Translations under genes and position numbers: made by a program
Notes under the pieces: generated by a model
The model's database searches: none
The model's input: the letters and a program-made list of their open reading frames with translations, nothing else
Told to the model about the DNA's origin: nothing
Shown: in pieces, positions 23,921 to 39,200 of the stretch
How positions within the stretch are numbered: position 1 is the first letter of the stretch
How the letters are laid out: every line of letters begins with the position of its first letter
Assembly (NCBI GenBank): GCA_029783825.1
Contig: JAREIK010000737.1
Coordinates: 151,087 to 215,086 of the forward strand
Source of the DNA: Sapria himalayana
Taxonomy: Eukaryota; Streptophyta; Magnoliopsida; Malpighiales; Rafflesiaceae
Length of the DNA stretch: 64,000 nt
Direction: 5' to 3'

Positions 23921-26900
23921 AAATAAATTATTTTAATTATTCATTATAATTTTAAATTTTAATTTACTTATTTATCAGTTTATTTTTATAGAAATATTAA
24001 TTACAAAATAAATAATTAGTGAGACAGATCTAATTTAAATTAAACCGGTATATCCTAAATAATAACGAATAAATCTCATTTTTTTTCATTTTAATTTGAA
24101 ATATTCAAATTTAATTATTTATTTGTTTATTTTTATATAAATATTAATTACAAAATAAATTATGTGTTACTCAAATATAATTTATATAAATTATTTTTCA
24201 TCAAAATAATATAAATAAACTTTTTAAATGAAAAAAAAATTTCAAAACAAAAAATTATTATATAGTAATATATTTTGCTTTGCTTCTGAATCATTTTAGG
24301 TTTTGTAATCATATTATAATTGATATCTATCTTATCAAAATATATTATTAATTTATTTTTTTGATCATTATTAGAATATTTATCAATAAATTAGTTTATA
24401 TTGAATTTATATGATATATAAATATAATGATTATTATAACTAAATATTGAATTGACTTTTGAAAAAAATTTAAAAATTATTATATTTTCTAAGGTTATAA
24501 CCTTTGAAAATATTAAAAATTAATAAAAATAAATTTTCTGTTTTTTTATTTTTTAAATAAAACCTATAAACTACTAAATGCATACATACTAAAATAAGTA
24601 AACTCCTAGACCCCATAATGCCTAAATACAGTAACCATTAAACTGATATATAATACAAAATAAATAATAAATCTAATTTTTATTTTTATTTATTATAATT
24701 TTAAAATATTCATATTAGTTATTTATTAGTTTATTTTTATAGAAATATTTATATCAAAATAAATTATGAGGTCGACAAATATAATATCAATAATTTATTT
24801 TTAATGAAATAAAATATATACGCATATAAAAGAAGTAAAAATTTAAAAATTTAAAATAATTATCCAGTAATATATTTTACTTTAATTTTGAATCAATTTG
24901 GGTTTTGTAAATATTTTTAAATTAATTTCTATCTTTTTATTAATAGCTTATTAATTTTATTTTTGATCATTATTTTAATATATATCAATAAATTTATTTA
25001 TATTGAATTTATATGATTTATAATTATTAATATTATTATAACTAAAATATTATATTCACATTTAAAAAATTTTAAATATTATTATATTTTCAAAGGTTAT
25101 GACCTATCAAAATGACAAAAAATTACAAATTTTTTTTTGTTATTTTATTGTTTAAATAAACCTATAAACCACTAAATGCCTAAAAACATGAATCGCTAAA
25201 CACCTATACGAAAAAACCTCTAAATACTTAAAATATTAAATTGGTATACATTAATAATAAATCATAAATCTCATTTTAATTTTTATTTAGTATAATTTTA
25301 AATTTTTATTTTAATTATTTATCAGTTTATTTTTATAGAAATATTAATTACAAAATAAATTATTAATGAGACATATATAATTTAAATAATTTATATTTCA
25401 TCAAAAAAATATATAAGCTTATAAAAATAGGCACAATTTTAAATACAAAAATTTATTATTTAGTAAAATATTTTTTTTGATTTTGTATCATTCTAGATTT
25501 TGCATTTATATTTTAATTTTTATCATTCTTTTTAATAATAGTTTATTAATTATTCATAGATCATTATTATAAAATCTATTAATAATATTATTTATATTTA
25601 GTTTACATTATATATATTTATTAAGATTATGATAACTAAATATTATATTCACATTAAAAAAAATTTAAAATTATTATATTTTCAAATGTTATAACCATCA
25701 AAAATTAAAAAAAAACAAAATGTTTAAATTTTTTGTTTTTTCATTCTTTAAATAAAAACTTAAATCACTAAAGGCATAAACACTTAAATCACTAAACCCC
25801 ATAACACCTAAATACCTAAACCATTAAAACTATATATCCTGAATAATAAATAATAAATCTCACTTTTATTTGTATTCATTATAATTTTAAATATTCATTT
25901 TGATTATTTTTTAGTTTATTTTTATAGAATTATAAATTACAAAATAAATTATGAGGAAGACAAATAAAATTTAAATTATATACTTTTTAAAACAAAAAAT
26001 ATAAACTAATAAAAAGAAGCAAAACAACAAAAACATTATTATTTATAAATTTATTTTACTTTGATTATGAATAAAATTAGGATTTGCAAATATATTTTAA
26101 ATAATATCTATCTTATTTATAATTGTTTATTAATTAATTTTTTGATCATTAATATAATATCTATCAATATAATTATTTATATTGAATTTATATGATATAT
26201 AATTATTATTATTATCATAACTAAATATAGTATTAACATTTAAAAAAATTTAAAAATTGTAATATTTTCAAATGTTATAAACTTCAAAAATGAGAAAAAA
26301 TAACAAAAAATAAATTTTTGTTATATCACTGTTTAAATAAAACTTATAAACTATTAAATATCTAAACACATAAATCTCTAAACTCCTAAACCTCGAAGCC
26401 TCAAAATACTTAAACCTTTAAATATGTAAACCTTAAATATAATTTAAGTATTTATTGAAATATTAATTACAAAATAAATTATGAGTGATACAAATATAAT
26501 TTAAATAATTTATATTTTATCAAAGAAATATATAATCTTATAAAATGAGGCAAAAACTAAAAAACATAAAATATTATTTTGTAATAAATTTACTTTGATT
26601 TTTAATCATTTTAGTTTTTGTAATTAAATTTTAATTTATATCTATCATATTAATAATACTTTATAAATTATTTTTTTTGATATCTATTATAATATCTATC
26701 AATAAAATTGTTTATATTTAGTTTATATTATATATTGTTATAATAATTATTATTACTAAATATTGTATTCACATTTTTAAAAATTTTTATATTTATTATA
26801 TTTTCAAAGGTTATAATTATTGAAAATTTGAAAAAATATCAAAAATAATTTATTTGTTATTTCATTGTTTAAATAAAACTTATAAACCACTAATTGCCTA

Positions 26901-27080
26901 AATACTTTAATGAATAACTTCTAAATCTCGAAAATCCTAAATATAAAATTTTTTTAATCAGATATATCATAAATAATAAAGAATAAATCCATTTTTATTT
27001 TTTTCATTATACTTTTAAATATTCATTTTAATTATTTATTTTTTATTTTTATATAAATATTAATTGCAAAATATATTATG
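23921..27080 (+). repeat. AT-rich satellite array, block 6a
   Basis: 23921-25290 matches 7447-8880. From about 25350 the array instead matches 35345 onward (offset near 9.95 kb). It includes the three-subfamily run starting about 25370, 25940 and 26480. Nothing gene-like is seen. Confidence 0.9.
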
Positions 27081-27670
27081 AGTCAGACAATAATAAGTTA
27101 TATAAATTATTTTTCATCAAAAAAATATAGATAACTTATTAAAAGAAAAAAAAATTAAAAACAAAAAATTATTATATGATAATATAATTTGCTTTGCTTC
27201 TGAATCATTATTGGTTTTGTAATTATATTTTAATAGATATCTCTCTTATTAATAATAAATTATTAATTTATTTTTTGATCATTATTATAATATTTATCAA
27301 TAAAATTGTTTATATTGAATTTATATGATATTTTAATATAATGATTATTATAACTAAATATTGAATTCCCTTTTGAAAAAAATTTTAAAATTATTATATT
27401 TTCAAAGTTTATAACCTTTTAAAATGTAAAAAAAATATTTTTTTTTGATATTTCATTGTTTAAATAAAAACTATAAACCACTAAATGCCTAAACACTTAA
27501 TTCAATAACACCTAAATCTTTAAAACCCTAACTAATAAATAATAATCCTTTTAAACCGGTAACCCTAAATAATAAATCTCAATATTATTTTTTCATTATA
27601 ATTTTAAATATTCATTTTAATTATTTATTTGTGTATTTTTAAATAAATATTAATTACAAAATAAATTATG
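27081..27670 (+). repeat. Near-identical tandem duplicate, unit 1 (590 bp)
   Basis: Starts at AGTCAGACAATAATAA. It differs from unit 2 by only a handful of substitutions (for example CTCTCTTATT versus CTCACTTATT near 27240/27830), whereas other neighbouring monomers in the window are clearly diverged. It contains the dyad in the degraded form TTCAAAGTTTATAACC and one octamer block. Confidence 0.92.
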
Positions 27671-28260
27671 AGTCAGACAATAATAATTTATATAAATTTT
27701 TTTTCATCAAAAAAATATAGATAACTTATTAAAAGAAAAAAAAATTAAAAACAAAAAATTATTATATGATAATATAATTTGCTTTGCTTCTGAATCATTA
27801 TTGGTTTTGTAATTATATTTTAATAGATATCTCACTTATTAATAATAAATTATTAATTTATTTTTTGATCATTATTATAATATTTATCAATAAAATTGTT
27901 TATATTGAATTTATATGATATTTTAATATAATGATTATTATAACTAAATATTGAATTCCCTTTTGAAAAAAATTTTAAAATTATTATATTTTCAAAGTTT
28001 ATAACCTTTTAAAATGTAAAAAAAATATTTTTTTTTGATATTTCATTGTTTAAATAAAAACTATAAACCACTAAATGCCTAAACACTTAATTCAATAACA
28101 CCTAAATCTTTAAAACCCTAACTAATAAATAATAATCCTTTTAAACCGGTAACCCTAAATAATAAATCTCAATATTATTTTTTCATTATAATTTTAAATA
28201 TTCATTTTAATTATTTATTTGTGTATTTTTAAATAAATATTAATTACAAAATAAATTATG
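27671..28260 (+). repeat. Near-identical tandem duplicate, unit 2 (590 bp)
   Basis: Second copy, offset exactly 590 bp along most of its length. The related segment at about 37030-37620 is present once, so this looks like a recent single-monomer gain (or, less simply, a loss in the other copy). A recent assembly collapse or expansion artefact should be excluded with long reads. Confidence 0.92.
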
Positions 28261-30089
28261 AGTTAGACAAAAATAATTTATATAAAATATTTTTCATTAA
28301 AATGAAAAATAATTTATTTTAAAAGAAAAAAAAATTTCAAAACTACAAATTATTATATAGTAATATATTTTGCTTTCTTCTGAATCATTTTTATATAGTA
28401 ATATATTTTTCATCTAAATATTATTATTTAGTAATAAATTTTGATTTGATTTTGAATCATTGTGTTATGTAAATATATTTTAATTATTATTTATATTATT
28501 AATAATAGTTTATTAATTTAATTTTTGATCATTTTTATGATATCTATCATTAAAATTATTTATATTTAATTTTTATGATATATAATTAGTAAGATTAATA
28601 TAATTATAGATAGCATTGACATTTCAAAAAATTTAAAAAATTATTTTATTTTCAAAGGTTATAATCTTTGAAAATCAAAAAAAAAATAATTTTTTTTATT
28701 TTTATTATATAAATAAAACCTATAAACCACTTAATGCCTAAAAACATAAATTTATAAACTCCTAACGACAAAACCCCTAAATAATAAAACAATTAAATTG
28801 GTATACCACATATAATAAATCATAAATCTCATTTTAATTTGTATTCAGTATAATTTTAAATATTCATTTTAATTATTTATTAGTTTATTTTTTATAAAGA
28901 TATTAATTACAGAATAAATTATGAGTTAGACAAGTATAATTTATATAAATTATTTTTCTTCAAAAAAATATACATAAACTTTTTAAAAGAAAATAAATTC
29001 ACTACAAAAAATTATTATATAGTAATATATTTTGCTTTGCTTCTGAATCATTTTAGTTTTTGTAATTATATTTTAATTGATATCTATCTTATTAATAATA
29101 GATTATTAATTTATATTTTGAACATTATTAGTATATTTATCAATAAAATTGTATATAATGAATTTATATGATATATAAATATATTAATTATTATAACTAA
29201 AGATTGTATTCACTTAAGAAAAATACTTAACATTTTTTGTATTTTCAAAGGTTATAACCTTTGAAAATATCAAAAAATAACAGAAATAAATTATCTGTTA
29301 TTTTTTTTTAAATAAAACATATAAACCATTAAATGCATATATAGTTAAATCAGTAAACTTTTAAATACATAAACCATTAAACCGCTTTATACTAATTAAT
29401 AATTAATAAATCTAATTTTTATTTTATTTATTATAATTTTAAATATTTATTTCAATTATTTATTAGTTTATTTTTATAAAATATTTAATACAAAATAAAT
29501 TATGAGTGCGACAAATATAATTTATATAATTTATTTTTAATCAAAAAAATATATACGCTTATAAAAGAAGTAAAAATTTAAAAATTAAAAATTATTATAC
29601 AGTAATATATTATAGTATAATCTTTAATCGATTTGGGTATTGTAAATATATTTTAATTAATATCTATCTTATTATTAATAGTTTATTAATTTAATTTTTA
29701 TTATATTATATATTAATAATATTGTTTATATTGAATTTATAAGATATATAATTATTAATATTAAAATTACTAAATATTGTATTCACATTTCAAAAAATTT
29801 TAAATATTATTATATTTTCAAAGGTTATAACCTATTAAAATGAGAAAAAATTACAATTTTTTTGTTATTTATTTGTTTAAATAAAACCTATAAACCACTA
29901 AATGCCTAAAAACATAAATTGCTAAACTCCTAAATGACAAAACCATTAAATACTTAAACCATTATACAGGTGTACATTAATAAAAAATCATAAATCTCAA
30001 TTTAATTTTTATTAAGTATAATTTTATATTTTTATTTTAATTATTTATCAGTTTATTTTTATAGAAATATTAATTACAAAATAAATTAT

Positions 30090-31530
30090 TAGTGAGACAG
30101 ATCTAATATAAATAATTTATTTTTCATCAAAAAAAATATATATCCTTATAAAAAGAGGCAAAATTTTAAAAACAAAAATTTATTATTTAGTAATATATTT
30201 TATTTTGAATTTGAATCATTTTAGATTTTGTAATTATATTTTAATTTATATCATTCTTATTAATAATAGTTTATTAATTTTTTTATAGATAATTTTTATA
30301 ATATCTTTTAATAAAATTATTTATATCGAGTTTATATTATATATAATTATTAAGATTATTATAACTAAATATTATATTCACATTTAAAAAAAATTAAAAA
30401 TTATTATATTTTCAAAGGTTATAACCTTCAAAAATTTTAAAAAATCAAAAAATTAAATTTTTTTTATTCTTTAAATAAAAACTATAAATCACTAAAGGCC
30501 TAAACACTTAAATTACTAAACCCAAAAACACCTAAATACTTAAACCATTAAACTAGTATATCCTGAATAATAAATAATAAATCTTTATTTTATTTGTATT
30601 CATTATAATTTTAAATATTAATTTTAATTATTTAGTAGTTTATTATTATATAATTATAAATTACAAAATAAATTATGAGTAATACAAATATAATTTAAAT
30701 AATTTATTTTTAATAACAAAAATATAAAGTTATAAAAAAAGCAAAACATTAAAAAAAATTATTATTTAGTAATATATTTTACTTTGATTTGAATAAATTT
30801 AGATTTTGCAAATACTTTTTAAATAATAACTATTTTATTAATAATAGTTTATTAATTTATTTTTTGATCATAATTATAATATCTAGCAATATAATTACTT
30901 ATATTGAATTTAAATGAATTATAATTATGAAGATTATTATAAATAAATATTATATTTACATTTTAAAAATATTTAAAAATTATTATATTTTCAAAGGATA
31001 TAATCTTCAAAAATTAGAAAAATAATAAAAATAAATTTTTTGCTATATCATTGTTTAAATAAAAGTTATAAACCACTAAATACCTAAACACTTAAACATT
31101 TAAACTCTTAAACACAAAAACCCAAAAATACTTAAACCTTTAAACTCGTAAACCTTAAATATAATTTAAATAATTTATTAAAATATTAATTACAAAATAA
31201 ATTATAAGAGATACAAATATAATTTAAATAATTTATTTTTCATCAAAAAATATAAAAGCTTATAAAAAGAAGCAAAAACTAAAAAACAAAAATTTTTATT
31301 TAGAAATAAATTTTACTTGGATTTTGAATAATTTTAGGTTTTGCAATTATATTTTAAATTATATCCATTATAATATTAATAACATATTAATTTATTTTTT
31401 GATAATTGATATCATATCTATCAATAAAATTGTTTATATTTAGTTTATATTATATATAGTTATAATGATTATTATAACTGAATATTGTATTCACATTTTT
31501 AAAAAATTTTAAAATTATTATATTGTCAAA
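30090..31530 (+). repeat. Higher-order trimer of satellite subfamilies (example 2)
   Basis: One of the cleanest examples: first monomer from about 30090 (TTAGTGAGACAGATC), second from about 30675 (AATACAAATATAA then ATAACAAAAATATAAAG), third from about 31200 (AGAGATACAAATATAA, later GATATCATATC). Steps are about 585 and 530 bp. Confidence 0.75.
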
Positions 31531-34500
31531 GGTTATAACCTTTGAAAATGCGAAAAAATATCAAAAATAATTTTTTTGTTATTTAATTGTTTAAACAAAA
31601 CTAATAAATCACTAAATGCCTAAAAATATAAATCGCTAATGTCTTAAACGATAAAACCTTTAAATACTTAAAATATTAAACTGGTATACATTAATAATAA
31701 TTCATAAATCTCATTTTAATTTTTATTCAATATAATTTTATATTTTTATTTTTATTATTTATCAGTTTATTTTTATTGAAATATTAATTACAAAATAAAT
31801 TATTAGTGAGACAGATATAATTTAAATTAAACTGGTATAACCTAAATAATAAAGAATAAATCTCATTTTTTTTCATTATAATTTTAAATATTCATTTTAA
31901 TTATTTCTTTGTTTATTTTTATATAAATATTAATTACAAAATAAATTATGAGTTAGACAAATATAATTTATATAAATTATTTTTCATCATAAAAAATATA
32001 GATAAACTTATTAAAAGAAAAAAAAATTAAAAACAAAAAATTATTATATAGTAATATAATTTGCTTTGCTTCTGAATCATTATATGTTTTGTAATTATAT
32101 TTTAATTGATATCTATCTTATTAATAATAAATTTTTAATTTATTTTTTGATCATTATTAGAAAATTTATCAATAATATTGTTTATATTGAATTTATATGA
32201 TATATAAATATAATGATTATTATAACTAAATATTGAATTCACATTTGAAAAAAATTTAAAAATTATTATTATTTCAAACCTTATAACCTTTGAAAATATA
32301 ATAAAATAATAAAAATAACTATTTTGTTATTTTAATTTTTAAATAAAACCTATAAACCACTAAATGCATACACGGTTAAATCAGTAAACTTCTAAAGCCC
32401 GTAATGCCTAAATACATAAACCATTAAATCGCTATATACTACTTAATAATTAAGAAATCTAATCTTTATTTCAATTTATTATAATTTTAAATATTCATTT
32501 TAATTATTTATTAGTTTATTTTTATATAAATTTTTATTACAAAATAAATTATGAGTGCGACAAAATATAATTTAAATAGTTTAATCTAATAAAAAAAATA
32601 TATACGCTTATAAAAGAAGTAAGAATTTAAAAATTAAAAATTATTATCCAATAATATTTTTTACTTTAATTTTGAATCAATTTGGGTTTTGTAAATATTT
32701 TCTAATTAATATCTATCTAATTATTAATTGTTTATTAATTCAATTTTTGATCATTTTTATAATATCTATCAATAAAATTGTTTATTTTGAAATTATATGA
32801 TATATAATTATTAAAATTATTATAACTAAATATTATATTCACATTTCAAAAAATTTTAAATATTATTATATTTTTAAAGCTTATAACCTATAAAAAAGAC
32901 AAAAAATTACAAATTTTTTTTTGTTATTTTATTATTTAAATAAAAACTATAAACCACTAAATTCCAAAAAACATGAATCGCTAAACACCTATACAACAAA
33001 ACCTCTAAATACTTAAACTATTAAATTGGTATACATTAATAATAAATCCTAAATCTCATTTTAATTTTTATTCCGTATAATTTTAATTTTTTTTATTATT
33101 TATCTGTTTTTTTAATAACAAAAATATTAATATTATAAAAAAAGCAAAACATTAAAAAAAATTATTATTTAGTAATATATTTTACTTTGATTTGAATAAA
33201 TTTAGATTTTGCAAATACATTTTAAATAATAATTATTTTATTAATAATAGTTTATTAATAATTATTTATATTGAATTTAAATGAATTATAATTATGAAGA
33301 TTATTATAAATAAATATTATATTTACATATGAAAAAAAAGTTAAAATTATTTTATTTTAAAAGGATATAATCTTCATAAATTAGAAAAAATAATTTTTTT
33401 TGCTATATCATTGTATAAATAAAACATATAAACCACTAAATTCCTAAACACTTAAACATCTAAACTCCTAAACACAAAAGCCCCTAAATACTTAAACCTT
33501 TAAACTCGTAAACCTTAAATATAATTTAAATATTAATTACAAAATAAATTATAAGTGATACAAATATAATTTAAATAATTTATTTTTCATCAAAAAAAAT
33601 ATATGCTTATAAAAATAAGCAAAAAGTAAAAAACAAAAATTATTATTAAGTAATAAATTTTATTTGTATTTTAAATAATTTTAGGTTTTTCAATTATATT
33701 TAAATTTATATCCATCATAATATTAATAGCATATTAATTTATTTTTTGATAATTGATATCATATCTATGAATAAAATTTTTTATATTTAGTTTATATTAT
33801 ATATAATTATAATGATTATTATTACTAAATAATGTATTCACATTTATAAAAAATTTTAAAATTATTATATTGGCAGAGGTTATATAACCTTTCAAAATGT
33901 GAAAAAATATCAAAAATAATTTTTATGTTAATTCATTGTTTAAACAAAACATATAAACCACTAAATGCCTAAAAACATAAATCGCTAAAGTCCTAAACGA
34001 CAAAACCTCTAAATACGTAAAATATTAAACTAGTATCCATTAATAATAATTCATAAATCTCATTTTAATTTTTATTCAGTATAATTTTAAATTTTTATTT
34101 TAATTTTTTATCAGTTTATTTTTATTGAAATTTTAATTACAAAATAAATTATTAGTGAGACACATATAATTTAAATTAAATCGGTATACCCTAAATAATA
34201 AATAAAAACTCTCATTTTTTTTCATTATAATTTTAAATATTCATTTTAATTATTTATTTGTTTATTTTTATAAAAATAATAATTATAAAATAAATTATGA
34301 GTTAGACAAATATAATTTAGGTAAATTATTTTTAATCAAAAAAATATAGATAAACTTTTTAAAATAAAAAAAATTTACAAAACAAAAAATTATTATATAG
34401 TAATATATTTTGGTTTGCTTATGAATCATTTTATATTTTGTAATTATATTTTAATTGATATCTATCTTATTAATAATAGATTATTAATTTATTTTTTGAT

Positions 34501-36244
34501 CATTATTACAATATTAATCACAAAATTTTTTTATTGAATTTATATGATATATAAATATAATGATTATTTTAACTAAATATTGAATTTGCTTTTGAAAAAA
34601 TTTAAAAATTATTATATTTTCAATGTTTATAACCTTTGAAAATATCAAAAAATAATAAAAATAAATTTTTTGTTATTTTGTTTTTTAAAATAAACCTATA
34701 AACCACTAAATGCATACATAATTAAATCAGTTTAATTATAAACCCCGTAATACCTAAATACATAAACTATTAAACCACTATATAATACATAATAATTAAT
34801 AAACCTTTTTTTTATTTCTATTTATTATAATTTTAAATATTCATTTAATTATTTATTTGTTTATTTTTATATAAATATTTATTACAAAATAAATTATGAG
34901 TAAGACAAATATTATTTAAATATTTTATTTTTAACCAAAAAATATATATATATATGCTTATAAAAGAAGTAAAATTTAAAAATTAAAAAATATTATTCAG
35001 TAATATATTTTACTTTAATTTTGAATCAATTTGGGTTTTATAAATATTTTTTAATGAATATCTATCTAATTATTAATAGTTTATTAATTAATTTTTGATT
35101 ATTATTATAATAACTATCATCAAAATTATTTATATTCAATTTATATGATGTATGATTATTAATAAAATTATAACTAAATATTGTATTCACATTTCAGAAA
35201 ATTTTAAATCTCAAAACCATTAAACTAGTATACATTAATAATAAATCATAAATCTCATTTTAATTTTTTTTCAGTATAATTTTAAATTTTTATTTTAATT
35301 ATTTATCAGTTTATTTTTATAGAAATATTAATTTTATAATTAATTATTAGTGAGACAGATAATATTTAAAATAATTTATATTTTCATCAAAAAAAAATAT
35401 AAGCTTATAAAAATAGGCACAATTTTAATAACAAAAATTTATTATTTAGTAAAATATTTTATTTTGATTTTGTATCATTTTCGATTTTTAATTTATATTT
35501 TAATTTATATTATTATTTTTAACAATAGTTTATAAATTATTTATTGATCATTATTATAATATCTATTAATAAAATAATTTATATTGAGTTTACATTATAT
35601 ATAATTATTAAGATTATTATATCTAAATATTATATTCACATTTAAAAAAAATTATAAAAAACAAAAAATTAAATTTTTTGTTTTTTCTTTCTTTAAATAA
35701 AAACTATAAATCACTAAAGGCATAAACACTTGAAAGACTAAACCCCAAAACACCTAAATACCTAAACCATTAAAACTATATATCCTGAATAATAAATAAT
35801 AAATCTCACTTTTATTTGTATTCATTATAATTTTAAATATTCATTTTAATTATTTTTTAGTTTATTTTTATAGACTTATAAATTACAAAATATATTATGA
35901 AAAAGAAAAATATAATTTAAATAATATACTTTTAAGAACAAAAAATATAAACTTATAAAAAAAGCAAAACATCAAAAACATTATTAATTAGTAATTTATT
36001 TTACTTTGATGTTGAATAAATTTAGGTTTTGCAAATATATTTTAAATAATATCCATCTTATTTAAATTAGTTTATTAATTTATTTTTTGATCATTAATAT
36101 AATATCTATCAATATAATTGTTTATATTGATTTTATATGATATATAATTATTAAGATTATCAAAACTAAATATAGTATTCAGATTTAAAAAAATTTAAAA
36201 ATTGCTATATTTTCAAAGGTTATAACCTTCAAAAATGAGATAAA

Positions 36245-36270
36245 ATAACAAAAAATAAATTTTTTGTTAT
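36245..36270. repeat. Hairpin following the dyad (representative)
   Basis: 11-bp arms ATAACAAAAAA / TTTTTTGTTAT around a 4-base TAAA loop, lying between the dyad (about 36215-36240) and the octamer block (from about 36285). Versions recur in many monomers, for example near 2085 and 14478. Confidence 0.8.
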
Positions 36271-39200
36271 ATCATTGTTTAAATAAAACTTATAAACCAT
36301 TAAATACCTAAACAAATAAATCTATAAACTCCTAAACCTCGAAGCCCCTAAATACTTAAACCTTTAAACTCGTAAAACTTAAATATAATTTAAATAATTT
36401 ATTGAAATATTAAGTACAAAATAAATTATGAGTGATACAATATATAATTTAAATAATTTATTTTTTATCAAAAAAATATATAATCTTATAAAATGAGGCA
36501 AAAACTAAAAAACAAGAATTATTATTTAGTAATAAATTTACTTTGATTTTTAATCATTTTAGTTTTAGTAATTAAATTTTTATTTATATCTATCATATTA
36601 ATAATAGTTTATTAATTTATTTTTTGATAATTGATATAATATATATCACTAAAATTGTTTATATTTAGTTTATATTATATATTTTTATAATAATTATTTT
36701 TAATAAATATTGTAATCACATTTTTAAAAAATTTTAAAATTATTATATTTTAAAAGGTTATAACCTTTAAAAATTCGAAAAAATATAAAAAATAATTTAT
36801 TTGTTATTTCATTGTTTAAATAAAACCTATAATCCACTAAATGCCTAAATACTTGAATTAATAACTTATAAATCTCGAAAACCCTAAATAGATAATTTTT
36901 TTAATCAGATATATCCTAAATAATAAATAATAAATCCATTTTTATTTTTTTCATTATAATTTAAAATATTCATTTTAATTATTTATTTGTTTATTTTTAT
37001 ATTAATATTTATTACAAAAAAAATTATGAGTTAGACAATCATAATTTATATAAATTATTTTTCATCAAAAAAAATATAGATAAACTTATTAAAAGAAAAA
37101 AAAATTAAAAACAAAAAATTATATATAATAATATAATGTGCTTTGCTTATGAATCATTATTGGTTTTGTAATTATATTTTAATTGATATCTATCTTATTA
37201 ATAATAGATTATTAATTTATTTTTTGATCATTATTAGAATATTTATCAATAAAATTGGTTATATTAAATTTATATGATATATAAATATAATTATTATTAT
37301 AACTAAATATTGAATTCACTTTTTAAAAAAATTTTAAAATTATTATATTTTCAAAGATTATAATCTTTGAAAATGTGAAAAAATAAAAAAAAACATTTTT
37401 TTTGATATTTCATTGTTTAAATAAAACTTCTAAACCACTAAATCCCTAAACACTTAAATCAACAACTCCTAAATCTCTAAAACCCTAAATAATAAATAAT
37501 AATCCTTTTAAATCGGTAACCCTAAATAATTAATAATAAATCTCAATATTATTTTTTTCATTATAATTTTAAATATTCATTTTAATTATTTATTTGTTTA
37601 TTTTTATATAAATATTACTTACTAAATAAATTATGAGTTATACAAATATAATTTATATATATTATTTTTCATTAAAATGAAAAATAATTTATATTAATTA
37701 TTTAAAAATTTCAAAACAACAAATTATTATATAATAATATATTTTGCTTTCTTTTGAATCATTTTTATATAGTAATATATTTTTTATCTAAATAATATTA
37801 TTTAGTAATATATTTTGATTTGATTTTGAATCATTATGTTATGAAAATATATTTTAATTAATATTAATATTATTAATAATAGTTTATTAATTTAATTTTT
37901 GATCATTATTATAATATCTATCATTAAAATTGTTTATATTGAATTTATATGATATATAATTAGTAAGATTAATATAATTATACATACTATTCACAATTCA
38001 AAAAATTTTAAAAAGTATTTTATTTTTAAAGGTTATAACCTTTGAAAATCAGAAAAAATCAAAAAAAAAATTATTTTTTTTATATAAATAAAACCTATAA
38101 ACCACTAAATGCCTAAAAACATAAATTGATAGACTCCTAAACGACAAAACTCTTAAATAATCAAACCATTTAACCGGTATACCACAAATAATAAATCATA
38201 AATCTCATTTTAATTTGTATTTATTATAATTTTAAATTTCATTTTAATTATTTATTAGTTTATTTTTTATAGAAATATTAATCACAAAATTAATAATGAG
38301 TTGGACAAATATAATTTTAATAATTTATTTTTAATCAAAAAAAAATACGCTTATAAAAAGAAGTAAAAATTTAAAAACAAAAAAGTATTATTTAGTAATA
38401 TATTGTACTTTGATTTTGAATCATTATATATAGGTTTTGCAATTATATTTTAATTACTATCAATCTTATTAATAAAAGTTTATTAATTTATTATTTGTTT
38501 ATTTTTATAATATCTGACAATAAAATTACTTATATTCAATTTAAATGTCTTATAATTATTAAGATTATTATAACTAAATATTATATTTACATTTAAAAAA
38601 ATTTAAAAATTATTATATTTTCAAATGTTATAACCTTCAAAAATGATAAAAAATCACAACAATAATTTTTTTATTATTTTATTATTTAAATAAAACTTAT
38701 AAACCACTAAATGCCTAAATTTTTAAATCTCTAGACACCTAAACACCAAAATTTCCTAAATACTTAAACAATTAAACATATATAACCTAAATAATAAATA
38801 ATAAATCTCATTTTTATTTGTAATCATTATAATTTTAAATATTCATTTTAATTATTTTTTTTGTTTATTTTTATAGAAATATTAATTACAAATTAAATAA
38901 TGAATGAGACATATATAATTTAAATAAATGATTTTTTATGAAAAAAAAATAAGCTTAAAAAAATAAACAAAATTTCAAAAATTTAAAATTTTATTTATTA
39001 ATATAATTTACTTGATTTTGAATTATTTTGTTTTCTGCAAATATATTTTAATTAATATCTATCTTATTAATAATAGTTTATTAATTTATTTTTTGATCAT
39101 TATAATAGTATATATTAATAAATTTTTTTATAATGAATTTACAACAAATATAATTTTTATGATTATTATAACTAAGTTTTGTATTCCTATTTTATAACTA

